DNA of 52,003 bases from Fodinicola feengrottensis (GTDB lineage: Bacteria > Actinomycetota > Actinomycetes > Mycobacteriales > HKI-0501). How positions within the stretch are numbered: position 1 is the stretch's first letter; every line of letters begins with the position of its first letter. Position numbers and translations under genes: made by a program. The notes under the pieces were generated by a model. It did no database searches, was not told the origin of the DNA, and was given only the letters and a program-made list of their open reading frames with translations. The stretch is from contig NZ_WOTO01000066.1 in the NCBI RefSeq assembly GCF_010993775.1, positions 1 to 52,003 of the forward strand, in the 5' to 3' direction. Of this stretch, positions 16,626 to 25,287 are shown piece after piece.

Positions 16626-17842
16626 TGCTCGTACGCTCCCGTCTCGTCACCTTCGCGGCTGCCCTCCTGGCGGCGGCGCTGACGGTGGTGGTGCCGGTAG
16701 CGCCGGCGGCCGCCGCGCCAGCACCGGCGCCATGCCCCATCGCGCCCGCATCACCGCCGATCGCCAAGCACCCGCCAGCGCCCGTCCCACCGGCCCGGCC
16801 GGACTCGACCGTTGGCGGCGACCAACTGTCGACCGGCCTCGCGATGCCGCCGGGCAGCACTGCACCCGCCGGACTTTCCGCTTCTTCGTGGATTGTCGCC
16901 GATCTGGACACCGGCGCGGTGCTGGCGGCCTGCGCCCCGCACGTACGCCACCCTCCGGCGAGCTGCATCAAACTGCTGACAATGCTTACCGTGCTGCCAA
17001 AACTCGGTGACGACAAGGAAATCGTGACGGCCACTTCGCAGGACACCGACATCGAGCCGGGCAGCAGCGCGGTCGGGATCGTGGCCGGCGGCAAGTACGA
17101 CCTGCACACCGTCCTTCTTGGCTTGCTTTTGGTTTCTGGCAACGATGCCGCGATGATGCTCGCGCGGCTGGGTGGCGGCGCCGGCGGAGTGCCCGCGACG
17201 ATCGCCGCGATGAATGACAACGCCCAGAAAATCGGCGCTCTCGACACCACCGCGAAGACCCCGCACGGTCTGGACGCCAACGGCCAGTTCTCGTCCGCGT
17301 ACGACCTGGCGATGTTTGCCCGGGCCGACTTCAACCTGCCCAGGTTCGCCGCACTGGACGGCACCAAGACCGCGCAGATCCCGACCGAAACCATCACTTT
17401 GCCAGGCCACAAGCCAAAAACGTATCCTGGCTACCAAATCCAGAACGACAACAAGCTGCTCCGCGGCTATTCCGGTGCGCTGGGTGGGAAAACCGGCTAC
17501 ACCGATGTTGCCCGGCACACGTTCGTCGGCGTCGCCCAGCGCGGCGGCCACCGACTGGTGGTGACCTTGATGAATGGCGAACAAAGACCGGTGCCGATGT
17601 GGGAACAAGGGGCGCGGCTGCTGGACTGGGGCTTCAGCCACGAAAGTACGACGGGAGTCGGCACTCTGGTGTCACCGGCGCCCACCCCAAGCCCCAGCGC
17701 GCCGCCGGCGGCGGCGCAAGCCACCCCAGTGTCATCGTCGAATTTCCCCACCACACTGGTCGTTTCGCTGCTGGCCATGGCCGCGGTACTGGTCGCCGGG
17801 GCTATTTTCTGGTGGCGACGGGCGTCGGCTCGGAGTCGTTAG
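16625..17842 (+). CDS. D-alanyl-D-alanine carboxypeptidase, second of a tandem pair
   Basis: An intact 405-residue paralogue of the preceding gene, probably from local duplication. A signal peptide (LVTFAAALLAAALTVVVPVA) is followed by a Pro/Ala-rich spacer. The S11 catalytic domain has SxxK in PPASCIKLLTML, SxN in LLVSGNDAAMMLAR and a standard KTG in GALGGKTGYTDVARHTF. A Pro/Ser linker leads to a C-terminal membrane helix (TTLVVSLLAMAAVLVAGAIF) and a basic end. The ATG at 16625 overlaps the upstream stop. The 3' end overlaps the convergent YihY gene by about 40 bp. Confidence 0.9.
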   Translation: MLVRSRLVTFAAALLAAALTVVVPVAPAAAAPAPAPCPIAPASPPIAKHPPAPVPPARPDSTVGGDQLSTGLAMPPGSTAPAGLSASSWIVADLDTGAVLAACAPHVRHPPASCIKLLTMLTVLPKLGDDKEIVTATSQDTDIEPGSSAVGIVAGGKYDLHTVLLGLLLVSGNDAAMMLARLGGGAGGVPATIAAMNDNAQKIGALDTTAKTPHGLDANGQFSSAYDLAMFARADFNLPRFAALDGTKTAQIPTETITLPGHKPKTYPGYQIQNDNKLLRGYSGALGGKTGYTDVARHTFVGVAQRGGHRLVVTLMNGEQRPVPMWEQGARLLDWGFSHESTTGVGTLVSPAPTPSPSAPPAAAQATPVSSSNFPTTLVVSLLAMAAVLVAGAIFWWRRASARSR

Positions 17843-18776
17843 CCTCGACTTCTTCCTCGGTGTCGTACGGGTCGACCTCGTCGGCCCTGATCCGCCGGTC
17901 CGTCGCGGTGAGCGCGGACGAGAAGAACATCAGTTGGTTGAGATAGAAGAGAAAAAGCAGGATGCCGACCGAGACGGCGACCGCCTGGTAGGCCGGATTG
18001 GCCTGCGTGCGGGAAATGTAGAGGACCCCGAGCGTACGCAGCAAAGTGAACCCAGCGGCCGACAGCAGCGCCGGCAGGAGCACGACCTTGAACGGGATCT
18101 TCAGCCGCGGCAGTCCGGACGGACATCAGCGCGATGAAGAAGATCACGTTGACCGCGAGACTCAGCACCACACCCACTGCCTGCAGGAAAAACGAGCCGC
18201 CGCCGGAGTCCGCGAGGCCGAGGAACTGCAGAATCAGCCGGGTTCCACCGGAAAGCACGCCGGAGACGACGAAGGAGAGCGCCAGAATCACCCCGAGGCC
18301 AACCAGGATGCCGGCGTCGATCAGCTTGCGGACAACGAAATTCCCCGGCGCCTCCGGGCGCTTCCAGATCGCCCGGATCGCGGACCGAGTGGCGTCCACC
18401 CAGCCCAGGCCCGCGAAAGAAAAACCCGACCAGGCCAATGATCCCCGGCCGCGCCACGAGCCTTGACGATGTCCTGCACGCTGATGAACGGCAGGTTTTG
18501 GTGCAGCGTGGTCTCGACCTGCTGGGTGATTTCCGGGTGGCCGGCGAACACGTACCCGAGAACGGAAAAAGCGAGCAACAGCAACGGAAAAATTGCGAGG
18601 AAGCCATAGTACGTGCAAGCCGCCGCGAGTCTTCCCGCAGTCACCTCACCAAACAGCGCGCCGGCCTTGATGATGTGGTCCAGCCAGCCAAAACGCTCGC
18701 GCAGCCGATCCAGCCGGCGCTGCGCGCCCTGCACGACCTCGGCCCCTTTTTCGGCCAGACTCTGGCTGTCCGCCAT
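17802..18776 (-). CDS. YihY/BrkB-family inner-membrane protein (two frameshifts)
   Basis: About 325 residues with six membrane helices. The N-terminal half starts MADSQSLAEKGAEVVQGAQR and carries the family's YYGFLAIFPLLLLAFSVLGY. After a break near 18435 it continues WVDATRSAIRAIWKRPEAPG and DAGILVGLGVILALSFVVSG. After a second break near 18115 it continues LLPALLSAAGFTLLRTLGV and LYLNQLMFFSSALTATD-like sequence, with an acidic C-terminal tail. Family function is not established; the older 'ribonuclease BN' label is considered wrong. It is the member next to ligT and trpS seen in other actinobacteria. Confidence 0.83.
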
Positions 18777-18798
18777 CGGGCATCCCTCCCCCTTCCAG

Positions 18799-18821
18799 GG
18801 TGGCCCGAAGAACGGGCCACC
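18799..18821. terminator. Hairpin terminator after the trpS-ligT pair
   Basis: A 9-bp perfect stem, GGTGGCCCG (18799-18807) with CGGGCCACC (18813-18821), loop AAGAA, just downstream of the ligT stop on the minus strand and upstream of the YihY start. Confidence 0.6.
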
Positions 18822-18836
18822 GCATTTCGGGGACGT

Positions 18837-19364
18837 TTAGGCGAACGGGAAATTCTCCTCCGGCCGCCACTGGCCGTCAGTGCCGTGGGTGTAGAGCGTG
18901 AAGCCACCGACCCGAAAACGAGCGTCGAAGTCAGCCAGCTTCTCGTACACCCGATCCAGCGACGCCTCATCCACGTCGTGCGCGACCGTGACGTGCGGGT
19001 GGTACGGGAAGTGCAGGTCGCGGCGCAGCGGGCCGCCGCGGATCGCGGACTCCAGCAGCTCGCACTCGCTGATCCCGCGAGCCACCCCGACGAAAACCAC
19101 CGAGGTGACCGGCCGGAACGTCCCGCTGCCCCGCAGGTGCAGCTCGAACGGGCTGTGCTCGGCGGCGACCGAGCGCAGGTGCGCCCGCACTTCCTCGACC
19201 TGAGCCTCCGGGATCTCGGTCGGTGGCAGCAGGGTCACGTGCGCCGGCACGCTGGGCGCGAGCGGGTCGCCGGAAGCGGCTCGATGGGCGTCCAGCAGCG
19301 CACCCCAGGGCTCCGGGATGCTGATCGCGACGCCGATCGTACGGACAGCGGCAGCCTGCGTCAC
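18837..19364 (-). CDS. 2H phosphoesterase, LigT / 2'-5' RNA ligase family
   Basis: An intact 175-residue cytoplasmic protein of the 2H phosphoesterase superfamily. The two defining HxT motifs are VPAHVTLLPPTE (about residues 40-51) and FPYHPHVTVAHDVDEA (about 118-133). Members hydrolyse or form 2',5' or cyclic phosphodiester bonds in RNA; the substrate here is not predictable. The start is GTG 19364, overlapping the trpS stop as GTGA, so it is translationally coupled to trpS. Confidence 0.88.
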   Translation of the reverse strand: MTQAAAVRTIGVAISIPEPWGALLDAHRAASGDPLAPSVPAHVTLLPPTEIPEAQVEEVRAHLRSVAAEHSPFELHLRGSGTFRPVTSVVFVGVARGISECELLESAIRGGPLRRDLHFPYHPHVTVAHDVDEASLDRVYEKLADFDARFRVGGFTLYTHGTDGQWRPEENFPFA

Positions 19365-20389
19365 CGGCCCTGGCCTTCGCCGGCGGCCGGCAGGAAACCG
19401 ATCCGGTCATAGGCGCGCGCCAGCACCGGTCCGGCGATCGCCCGCGCGCGGACTCCGCGCCGGCGGCCAGCACCCGGTCCAGCTCGGCCGGGTCGTCGAG
19501 ATAGGCCGCGGTCCGGTCCTGAATCGGTGTCAACACCTCGACCACCACCTCTGCCAGGTCTTTCTTGAAGTCACCGTAGCCGCGGCCGGCATAGCTGTCT
19601 TCAAGATCGGCAATCGTACGACCCGAAAGGGCGGCGTAAATGCGCAAAAGGTTGCTGACGCCCGGTTTCTTCTCCACGTCGTAGCGCACTTCGGCGTCGG
19701 AGTCGGTCACCGCCGACCGGATCTTCTTCGCCGACCGCTTGGGGTCCTCCAGCAGGTCGATGATGCCGTTCGGGCTGGACGCGGACTTGCTCATCTTGGC
19801 GGTCGGGTCCTGCAGGTCGGTGATTTTCGCGGTGTCCGTCACGATGTGCGGCTTGGGCACCACGAACGTCTCGCCGAACCGGCTGTTGAAGCGCTGCGCG
19901 AGGTCGCGGGACAGCTCCAGATGCTGGCGCTGGTCCTCGCCCACGCACGGCGTCCGTGTCGTAGAGCAGGATGTCGGCGGCCTGCAGGATCGGGTACGTG
20001 AAGAGGCCCACTGACGACTGCGACTCACCGCCCTTGCTCGACTTGTCCTTGAACTGTGTCATCCGGCTGGCCTCGCCGAAGCCGGTGATGCAGGACAGGA
20101 TCCACGCGCCCTGCGCGTGCTCGGGCACCTGCGACTGGACGAACAGCACGGACGTCTTCGGGTCGATCCCGACCGCCAGTAGTTGGGCCGCCGACACGCG
20201 CGTACGCCTACGGAGCACCTCCGGGTCATGCCCGGCCGTGATCGCGTGCAGGTCCACCACGCAGTAGACGCAGTCGTGCGACTCCTGCATCGCAACCCAG
20301 TTACGCACCGCACCCAGGTAGTTGCCGAGGTGGAACGAGTCGGCGGTCGGCTGGATGCCGGAGAAGACACGTGGACGGGAGTCGGCCAT
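19361..20389 (-). CDS. trpS: Tryptophanyl-tRNA synthetase (two frameshifts)
   Basis: Class I aminoacyl-tRNA synthetase that charges tRNA-Trp. ATG 20389 (MADSRPRVFSGIQPTADSFH) contains the HIGH-equivalent TADSFHLGNYLGA. The KMSKS loop is intact in DPTAKMSKSASSPNGIIDLL. A frame break lies near 19955, where DTDAV should run into VGEDQRQHLELSRDLA. A second lies in the CG repeat near 19445; correcting it gives IAGPVLARAYDRIGFLPAAG and TGA at 19361-19363. About 342 residues, normal for bacterial TrpRS. An essential enzyme is very unlikely to be truly broken, so this gene is a key indicator that the indels are artefacts. Confidence 0.92.
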
Positions 20390-20510
20390 AGCCGCATTCT
20401 GTCAGGCTGCCGCACCGGGCCGGACGCCTTCCCCACCCTTGCCAGACGTCCGTACGGTCCGTGTCCGCCAGCCCCGCACCGTCACCCTCCGTACACACCC
20501 TTTGTCCGAA

Positions 20511-21466
20511 TCAGGGAGTGAGGATGATCTTGCCGGCGGCGAGACGGTCCTCGAAGCGCCGATGAGCGGTGGCCGCCTCGGCGAGCGGCAGGTGACTGTC
20601 GATCAAGGGTCGCAACTCACCGCGTACGGCCAGGTCGAGCACGGTCGTACGAGCGGCCTCGACCCGCTGGAGCCACCCGTCGCGGCGGGCGCAGTCGACC
20701 AACCGCAGCCCGCGGGCATCAAGCTCGAAAGCCTCGATCCGGGCCCAGTCGCCGCTCAACAGCCCGTACGACATCATCCGGCCGGTGCCCGCTGTCATGG
20801 CGTCCAGCAACCGCCCCGCCGAGTCACCGCCGATGGATTCGAAAACGACGTCGATACCGCGAGGCAGCTTCTCCTGCCAGCCTTCCTCGCGGTGGTTCAC
20901 CACCTCGTCGAAGCCGCGCTCCAAAGCCAACTCGAGCTTCGCGGACTCCCGGCGGTGCCGATGATGCGACCAGCACCGGCACGCCGAGCCAGCTGCGCGA
21001 GGTAGCCACCGACCTGCCCGGCCGCCGACTCGATCAGGACCGTCTCGCCGCCGGCCAGTTCCGCGTCCTGCAGGACGGCCAGCGCGGTCGCCGCCATGCC
21101 GCCAACCGCCACCGCGTCCACCGCCGACAAACCGTCCGGGATCTCGGTGATCGCCGACAGCGGCGAGGCACAGAACTCCGCGTACGCGCCGCCGCAGGTG
21201 TCCATAAGGACAACCCGCCGGCCGATCATCCCCGCGTCAACTCCATCGCCAACCGCCGCCACCGTGCCAGCCGCCTCTATCCCGGCCACCGCAGGCAGGC
21301 CACCCGGCACCGGAAACGCGCCGGACCTTAGCAGCGTCTCTGGGTAGCTGGCGCCTATCGCCTCCGTCTTGACCAGCACCTCCCCGGCGGCCGGAACCGG
21401 CACTGGTACGTCCTCCAGCCGCAGCACTTCCGGACCACCGGTCCGCCGCATCACAATCGCTCTCAC
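20511..21466 (-). CDS. Zinc-independent quinone oxidoreductase, MDR family (one frameshift)
   Basis: NADPH-dependent quinone reductase or enone-reductase type member of the medium-chain dehydrogenase superfamily. It starts at GTG 21466 after GAGGAGAA and reads RAIVMRRTGGPEVLRLEDV. The GroES-like half is followed by a nucleotide-binding segment, GGETVLIESAAGQVGGYLAQ (the AAGxVG pattern). A one-base loss near 20940 breaks the frame; the rest resumes LELALERGFDEVVNHREEGW and ends AAGKIILTP, typical of the family. No catalytic-zinc cysteines are visible. It is divergent from a TetR regulator, and palindromic sites occupy the gap, so it is probably the regulated target. Confidence 0.87.
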
Positions 21467-21544
21467 TAGTCTTCTCCTCGATGTACGTTTAATCGGACCG
21501 ACAGTCCGATTATTCGAGAGGCTACTATCCGGACCGCTGGTCCG
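21431..21544. promoter_or_regulatory. Three 15-bp palindromic operators for the adjacent TetR regulator
   Basis: CGGACCACCGGTCCG (21431-21445, inside the oxidoreductase 5' end), CGGACCGACAGTCCG (21494-21508) and CGGACCGCTGGTCCG (21530-21544) share the dyad CGGAC-n5-GTCCG. The last two lie in the 99-bp divergent gap. Binding by the TetR protein is inferred from position and symmetry. Confidence 0.6.
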
Positions 21545-21565
21545 TCTAGCGTTGAGGAGTAAAGA

Positions 21566-22137
21566 GTGGCCGAGCGGGCGGACGCGGCGCGCAACCGGGC
21601 CGCGATCCTGCGAGCCACCGAAGAGCTGCTGAGCAACTTCCCACCCGAAGAGGTCTCTATAGACCGTGTGGCCGCGAAGGCCGGGGTCGGCAAAGGGACC
21701 GTGTTCCGCCGGTTCGGTGATCGGTACGGCTTGATGCGCGCACTTATGGTCCAGCGTGCGGAGGCTCTACAGACGGCGTTCACGTCCGGCCCGCCGCCGC
21801 TTGGCCCTGGCGCGGAGCCCACCGAGCGACTGCTCGCGTTCCTCGACGGCACTTTGGAGCTGATCACCAACAATCTCGGCCTGATCGCCGCGCACGAGCG
21901 CGCGGCCGTCGCCGGCAACCATGACGACCAGCCGGTCTACAGGCCTGGCATCGTCACGTGACGGCCCTGATCGCGCAGGCCCGTCCCGATCTGGACGCCG
22001 AACTGCAGGCGCACATCCTGCTCCGCTCGCTGAGCAGCGACCTGGTGGCCCACCTGCATCGCAACGGCACGTCACCGCGGTTTGCCAGGTCGCTGCACGA
22101 CCTGGCCACCGCGTTGCTGAGGCCGCTGGACCCGTGA
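21566..22137 (+). CDS. TetR-family transcriptional regulator (one frameshift)
   Basis: A regulator of about 190 residues. It starts at GTG 21566 (M-AERADAARNRAAILRATEE) with GAGGAG upstream. The N-terminal helix-turn-helix is clear in IDRVAAKAGVGKGTVFRRFG, followed by DRYGLMRALM. Near 21950 one base is missing: correcting it converts VYRPGIVT-stop to VYRAWHRHVTALIAQARPD, the usual C-terminal TetR pattern, and the gene ends at TGA 22135-22137. It is divergent from the quinone oxidoreductase, with three palindromes between and inside, suggesting autoregulation and repression of the oxidoreductase in response to a quinone or electrophile; the ligand is unknown. Confidence 0.87.
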
Positions 22138-22155
22138 CCGGGCCCAGCGGACAAG

Positions 22156-25133
22156 TCAGCTGGTCGGAGTGCCGAAGACCTCCACTTCACCGGAGTCCAT
22201 ATATAGGCACCCGGTGTACGCGGTGCTCGGGCAGCCCAGCTTCTGCGTGACGGCCTGCGTGCTGAGCATCCAGAACCGTACGTAGCTCACGCCCTGCCCG
22301 GTGGTGCCGGCTGGTACGAGCGGCACCAACTTGCCGAGGTCCGCCGGCGTGAACGTACCCGCCGCCGCCTGCTGCCAAGTGATGCCGTCAGCGGAGGTCT
22401 CTACCCGATAGCCGCCGGTCGCCGAGGTCGGATCGTCGTCACTGCAACTGTTCGACGGGTCGATGGCCAGCTGCGTGACATTGACCGCGCTCGGCAGCTT
22501 GATCACCACGTTCTTCGCGGTCGCGGCGCTCGGCGTACCGTCCGCGGCGAGGTCGGCGTCGCTGCCCCAGCCGCTGTGCTGGCTCTGGTCGATGATGTTC
22601 TGCGGACCGCACTCGTCCTGGGTGTAGTCGCCGCCGGTGAAGGAGGCGACGCTGCCGCCGCCGGACGCGGCGGCCCAGTCCGGGCCACTTGCCAGTCCAA
22701 TGTCGTCGTACCCGAGCCGAGCGCGACCGTCGAGCGGACCTGCCGGGTGAAACCGGCTTCGCTGGCTGACACGTACGGGTACGTACCAGCGAAAATGCCG
22801 CTGATCGTGTACGTGCCGCTCGCGTCGGTGGTCGCCGCGTAGTCGCCCGGGAAACCGGAGTCATGGCCAGCGATCCCCACCGTTACGCCGGCCAGCGCAG
22901 TGTTGCCGGGGTCAGTCACCTTGCCGGTCAACGTCGCGATCGGCGAGCCGGGCGCCGGTGGCACGGCGAAGCTCTGCACCGGGTTCTGGTCATCGCCGCC
23001 GTCGCTGGCGGCGAAGAACCCCAGCCCGCGGGCCGCGAACAGCCGCCATAGGGCAGCCACTTGCCGGCCGCCGTAAATCGCCTGGTCGGCCTGCAGGATC
23101 GAGTTGCGCATGTCCACCATGGACGGAAACGCCGGGGACAACTCCATCGCTCGGGTCACCAGCGACTCGGCCAGAGTGCTGCCCAGCGCGGTACGCAGAT
23201 CCCACAGCGTCTGCGCCCAGAACTCGCCGCCGCCGTGCGGATTGGGAGTCGTGCTGACCTTGGAGATCTGGCCGTAGGTGAAGCCGCCAGGGCCGGTGCG
23301 TACGGTGCCGGGGCAAGCTGCCTCGGCGGTGCCTACCGGGCAGTCGTAGCCCTCGTGGACGAAGGTTCCGCCGGCGGTTTCGTACGCGCCATCCTTGAGT
23401 TCCCCAGGCGCCGGGGTGTCGATCTGGTCGCCGTGACTGACCTCATAGTCGGCCGGATACCAGTAGCTCCAGCCGACCTGCATGCCCGCCCCTGCCACGA
23501 ATTCAGCACCGGAGCGTTGTTCGCATCGACCAGAAGTCGCTGCGGAAGGGCGTTCGTGTATTCGTGGTACGTGCTGTCGGCCTCGTTCGTCGAATCCACC
23601 GCGAGGAACGGATCTCCGGACGGGTATGCCGCGCCAGGCAGGTGATAAAGGTACATCTGAATAATCGCGGACTGACCGTCCGGCGGGGTAGCGATCCGGG
23701 CGTTGTCGATGCGGTTCGCGTCCGGAAGACCGTTCGCCACCGACGCGCCATCCAGCGCCTGGGTGTGCATCGGGTCGCCGCCGATGCCCTGCCCGCTGCT
23801 GTTGACCTGCTGGAAATTCCCGGCCGCCTCGGTGAAACCAATCGGCGCGTCCTGCAGGTGGTCGTGCCAGACATTGGCGAAATAAAACGCCTGCACGGTG
23901 TCGTGGCCGACGTTGTTCTGCCACGAATATAGGCCGTCGACGGATCCCAGGTGCAGACGTTGGTGTCACACGGCTCGCCCGCCGGGTGCGTACGCACCAA
24001 CGAAAAAACGGTAGCCCTGCTGGCCGGTCGGCCCGACCTCCTCGTTGGAGTCGGCTTGGGCGTTGTCATTGAGATCCGCGTACGCGTGCGCGTTGTTTCC
24101 GAACAGTACGGCCGATCCCTTGGGCAGCCAGCCGTTCTGGTTGAGGCTCACCGTGTGCAGGTCACCGCCGTGCGGCGCGCCTGGATAATAGGTCACCACA
24201 TCGCCGTACTGGGTAGCGGCAGCGGGCGGGCTGCGCGGCCGGCATCTTCTCCGGTCCGCCGCTCACTGGCGAACCCGCGGAATTGGCGTAGTCACTGGAC
24301 AACGGCTGCCGGTAGAGCACCCGGCCGTTCTGCGCGTCGACCACGTCCAGCGTCGGATTCACCGCCGACATGGTGACCGTCTCGTACGCGCGACGGGTGC
24401 CGCCGGGCGTACGGAACAGTACCGGTGTCGAGAGGTGTCCGCTGGACCGCGAACGACGTTCTTCTCAGCGGTGTCCCGTTTCGCGGCCTGAATCGCCTGG
24501 TCCGCGCTGATCGCCGGGCCAGCCGCTGGCGCGGTCAGCGCGGGCAGTGGCGAACCGGTCAGGTTGATCAGCCGGCCGTCCTTGCTGACGTTGGCCTTGA
24601 GTCCGTTGCCAAACAGGTCCAGACCGCCCGCTCGCTGAACGAAGGACAGGTGATGAATGCCAGTAATGTCAACGTAGTCTCGTGCCACGGCGAGGTTCCG
24701 CAGGTCCGCCGCGAAAGGTGTGAAGACCGCCGAGTGGTCGCGGACATAGCGAGCGCGCGACGTCCTTGGCGGCGGCCCGACTCGGGCCGGTGAGCATGCC
24801 GTCCAGCCGGGCGATCTGCCGCGGGGGGTGCCGGTCAGCGGGTCCAGGTCGACGATGCTCTGTGGGCCCAGTTGCTGGGAAAGTTCTCGGACCGCGGGGG
24901 CGGCCCGCAGCGCGAGTTGGCGCTGCGCGAGCGCCTCGGGTCTGGGCCTGACTGCCGCCGTCACGTACGTCGTAAGAGGTCAGCTGACCGGCCGCCACCG
25001 GTGGCCTCGCCGGCCGAGGCGGCGCCGCGGCGGACGCGGCCTGGACCGTGCTTTGCGCCGCGGCAACCAAAACCACAACCGAGCACGCGCCGACCACCGC
25101 AAGGCGTCGGCGTTGTCGATGGACAGGACTCAT
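22156..25133 (-). CDS. Secreted M36 (fungalysin-like) metallopeptidase homologue with altered zinc site (about eight frameshifts)
   Basis: Start ATG 25133 with AGGAGAG upstream; signal peptide RLAVVGACSVVVLVAAAQST. Reconstructed order: FTP-like propeptide (DYVDITGIHHLSFVQRAGGL), M36 domain (FYFANVWHDHLQDAPIGFTE, STYHEYTNALPQRLLVDANN, GMQVGWSYWYPADY, GGGEFWAQTLWDLRTALGST, MELSPAFPSMVDMRNSILQA), a CarboxypepD_reg-like domain (LTGKVTDPGNTALAGVTVGI) and a discoidin-like C-terminal domain (GYRVETSADGITW). Functional M36 enzymes have HEYTH and a GEAWSD motif; here these read HEYTN and QVGWSY, so two zinc ligands appear replaced. Breaks lie near 24965, 24835, 24745, 24420, 24230, 23980, 23920, 23500 and 22700, denser than in neighbouring genes. 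Confidence 0.8.
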
Positions 25134-25230
25134 CGGCTCTCCTGGAGGGGGGGGGGAACACGAGCCAGCCACGGGCCCGCGCGTGTCGCCGCAGCAGAGT
25201 CGCATCGACCTGCCGTCCGTCGGAATGCCG

Positions 25231-25257
25231 TTTCGGGCGCCTATTCAGGCGCCGAAA
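25231..25257. terminator. Hairpin terminator between the alpha-galactosidase and M36 genes
   Basis: GGCGCCT (25236-25242) pairs with AGGCGCC (25247-25253), loop ATTC; flanking TTTC and GAAA extend the stem past one bulged G. It follows the alpha-galactosidase stop on the minus strand. Confidence 0.65.
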
Positions 25258-25287
25258 GTGTGCACCTTCGGCATTCCTCTTTGCGGA

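Noticed and set aside
18438..19412. Long plus-strand open frame over YihY, ligT and the trpS end
   Set aside because: Composition is that of an antisense shadow; the minus-strand genes have clear family motifs.
22503..25133. Several separate small genes across the M36 region
   Set aside because: The pieces join into one protein in M36 domain order; splitting is caused by frame breaks.
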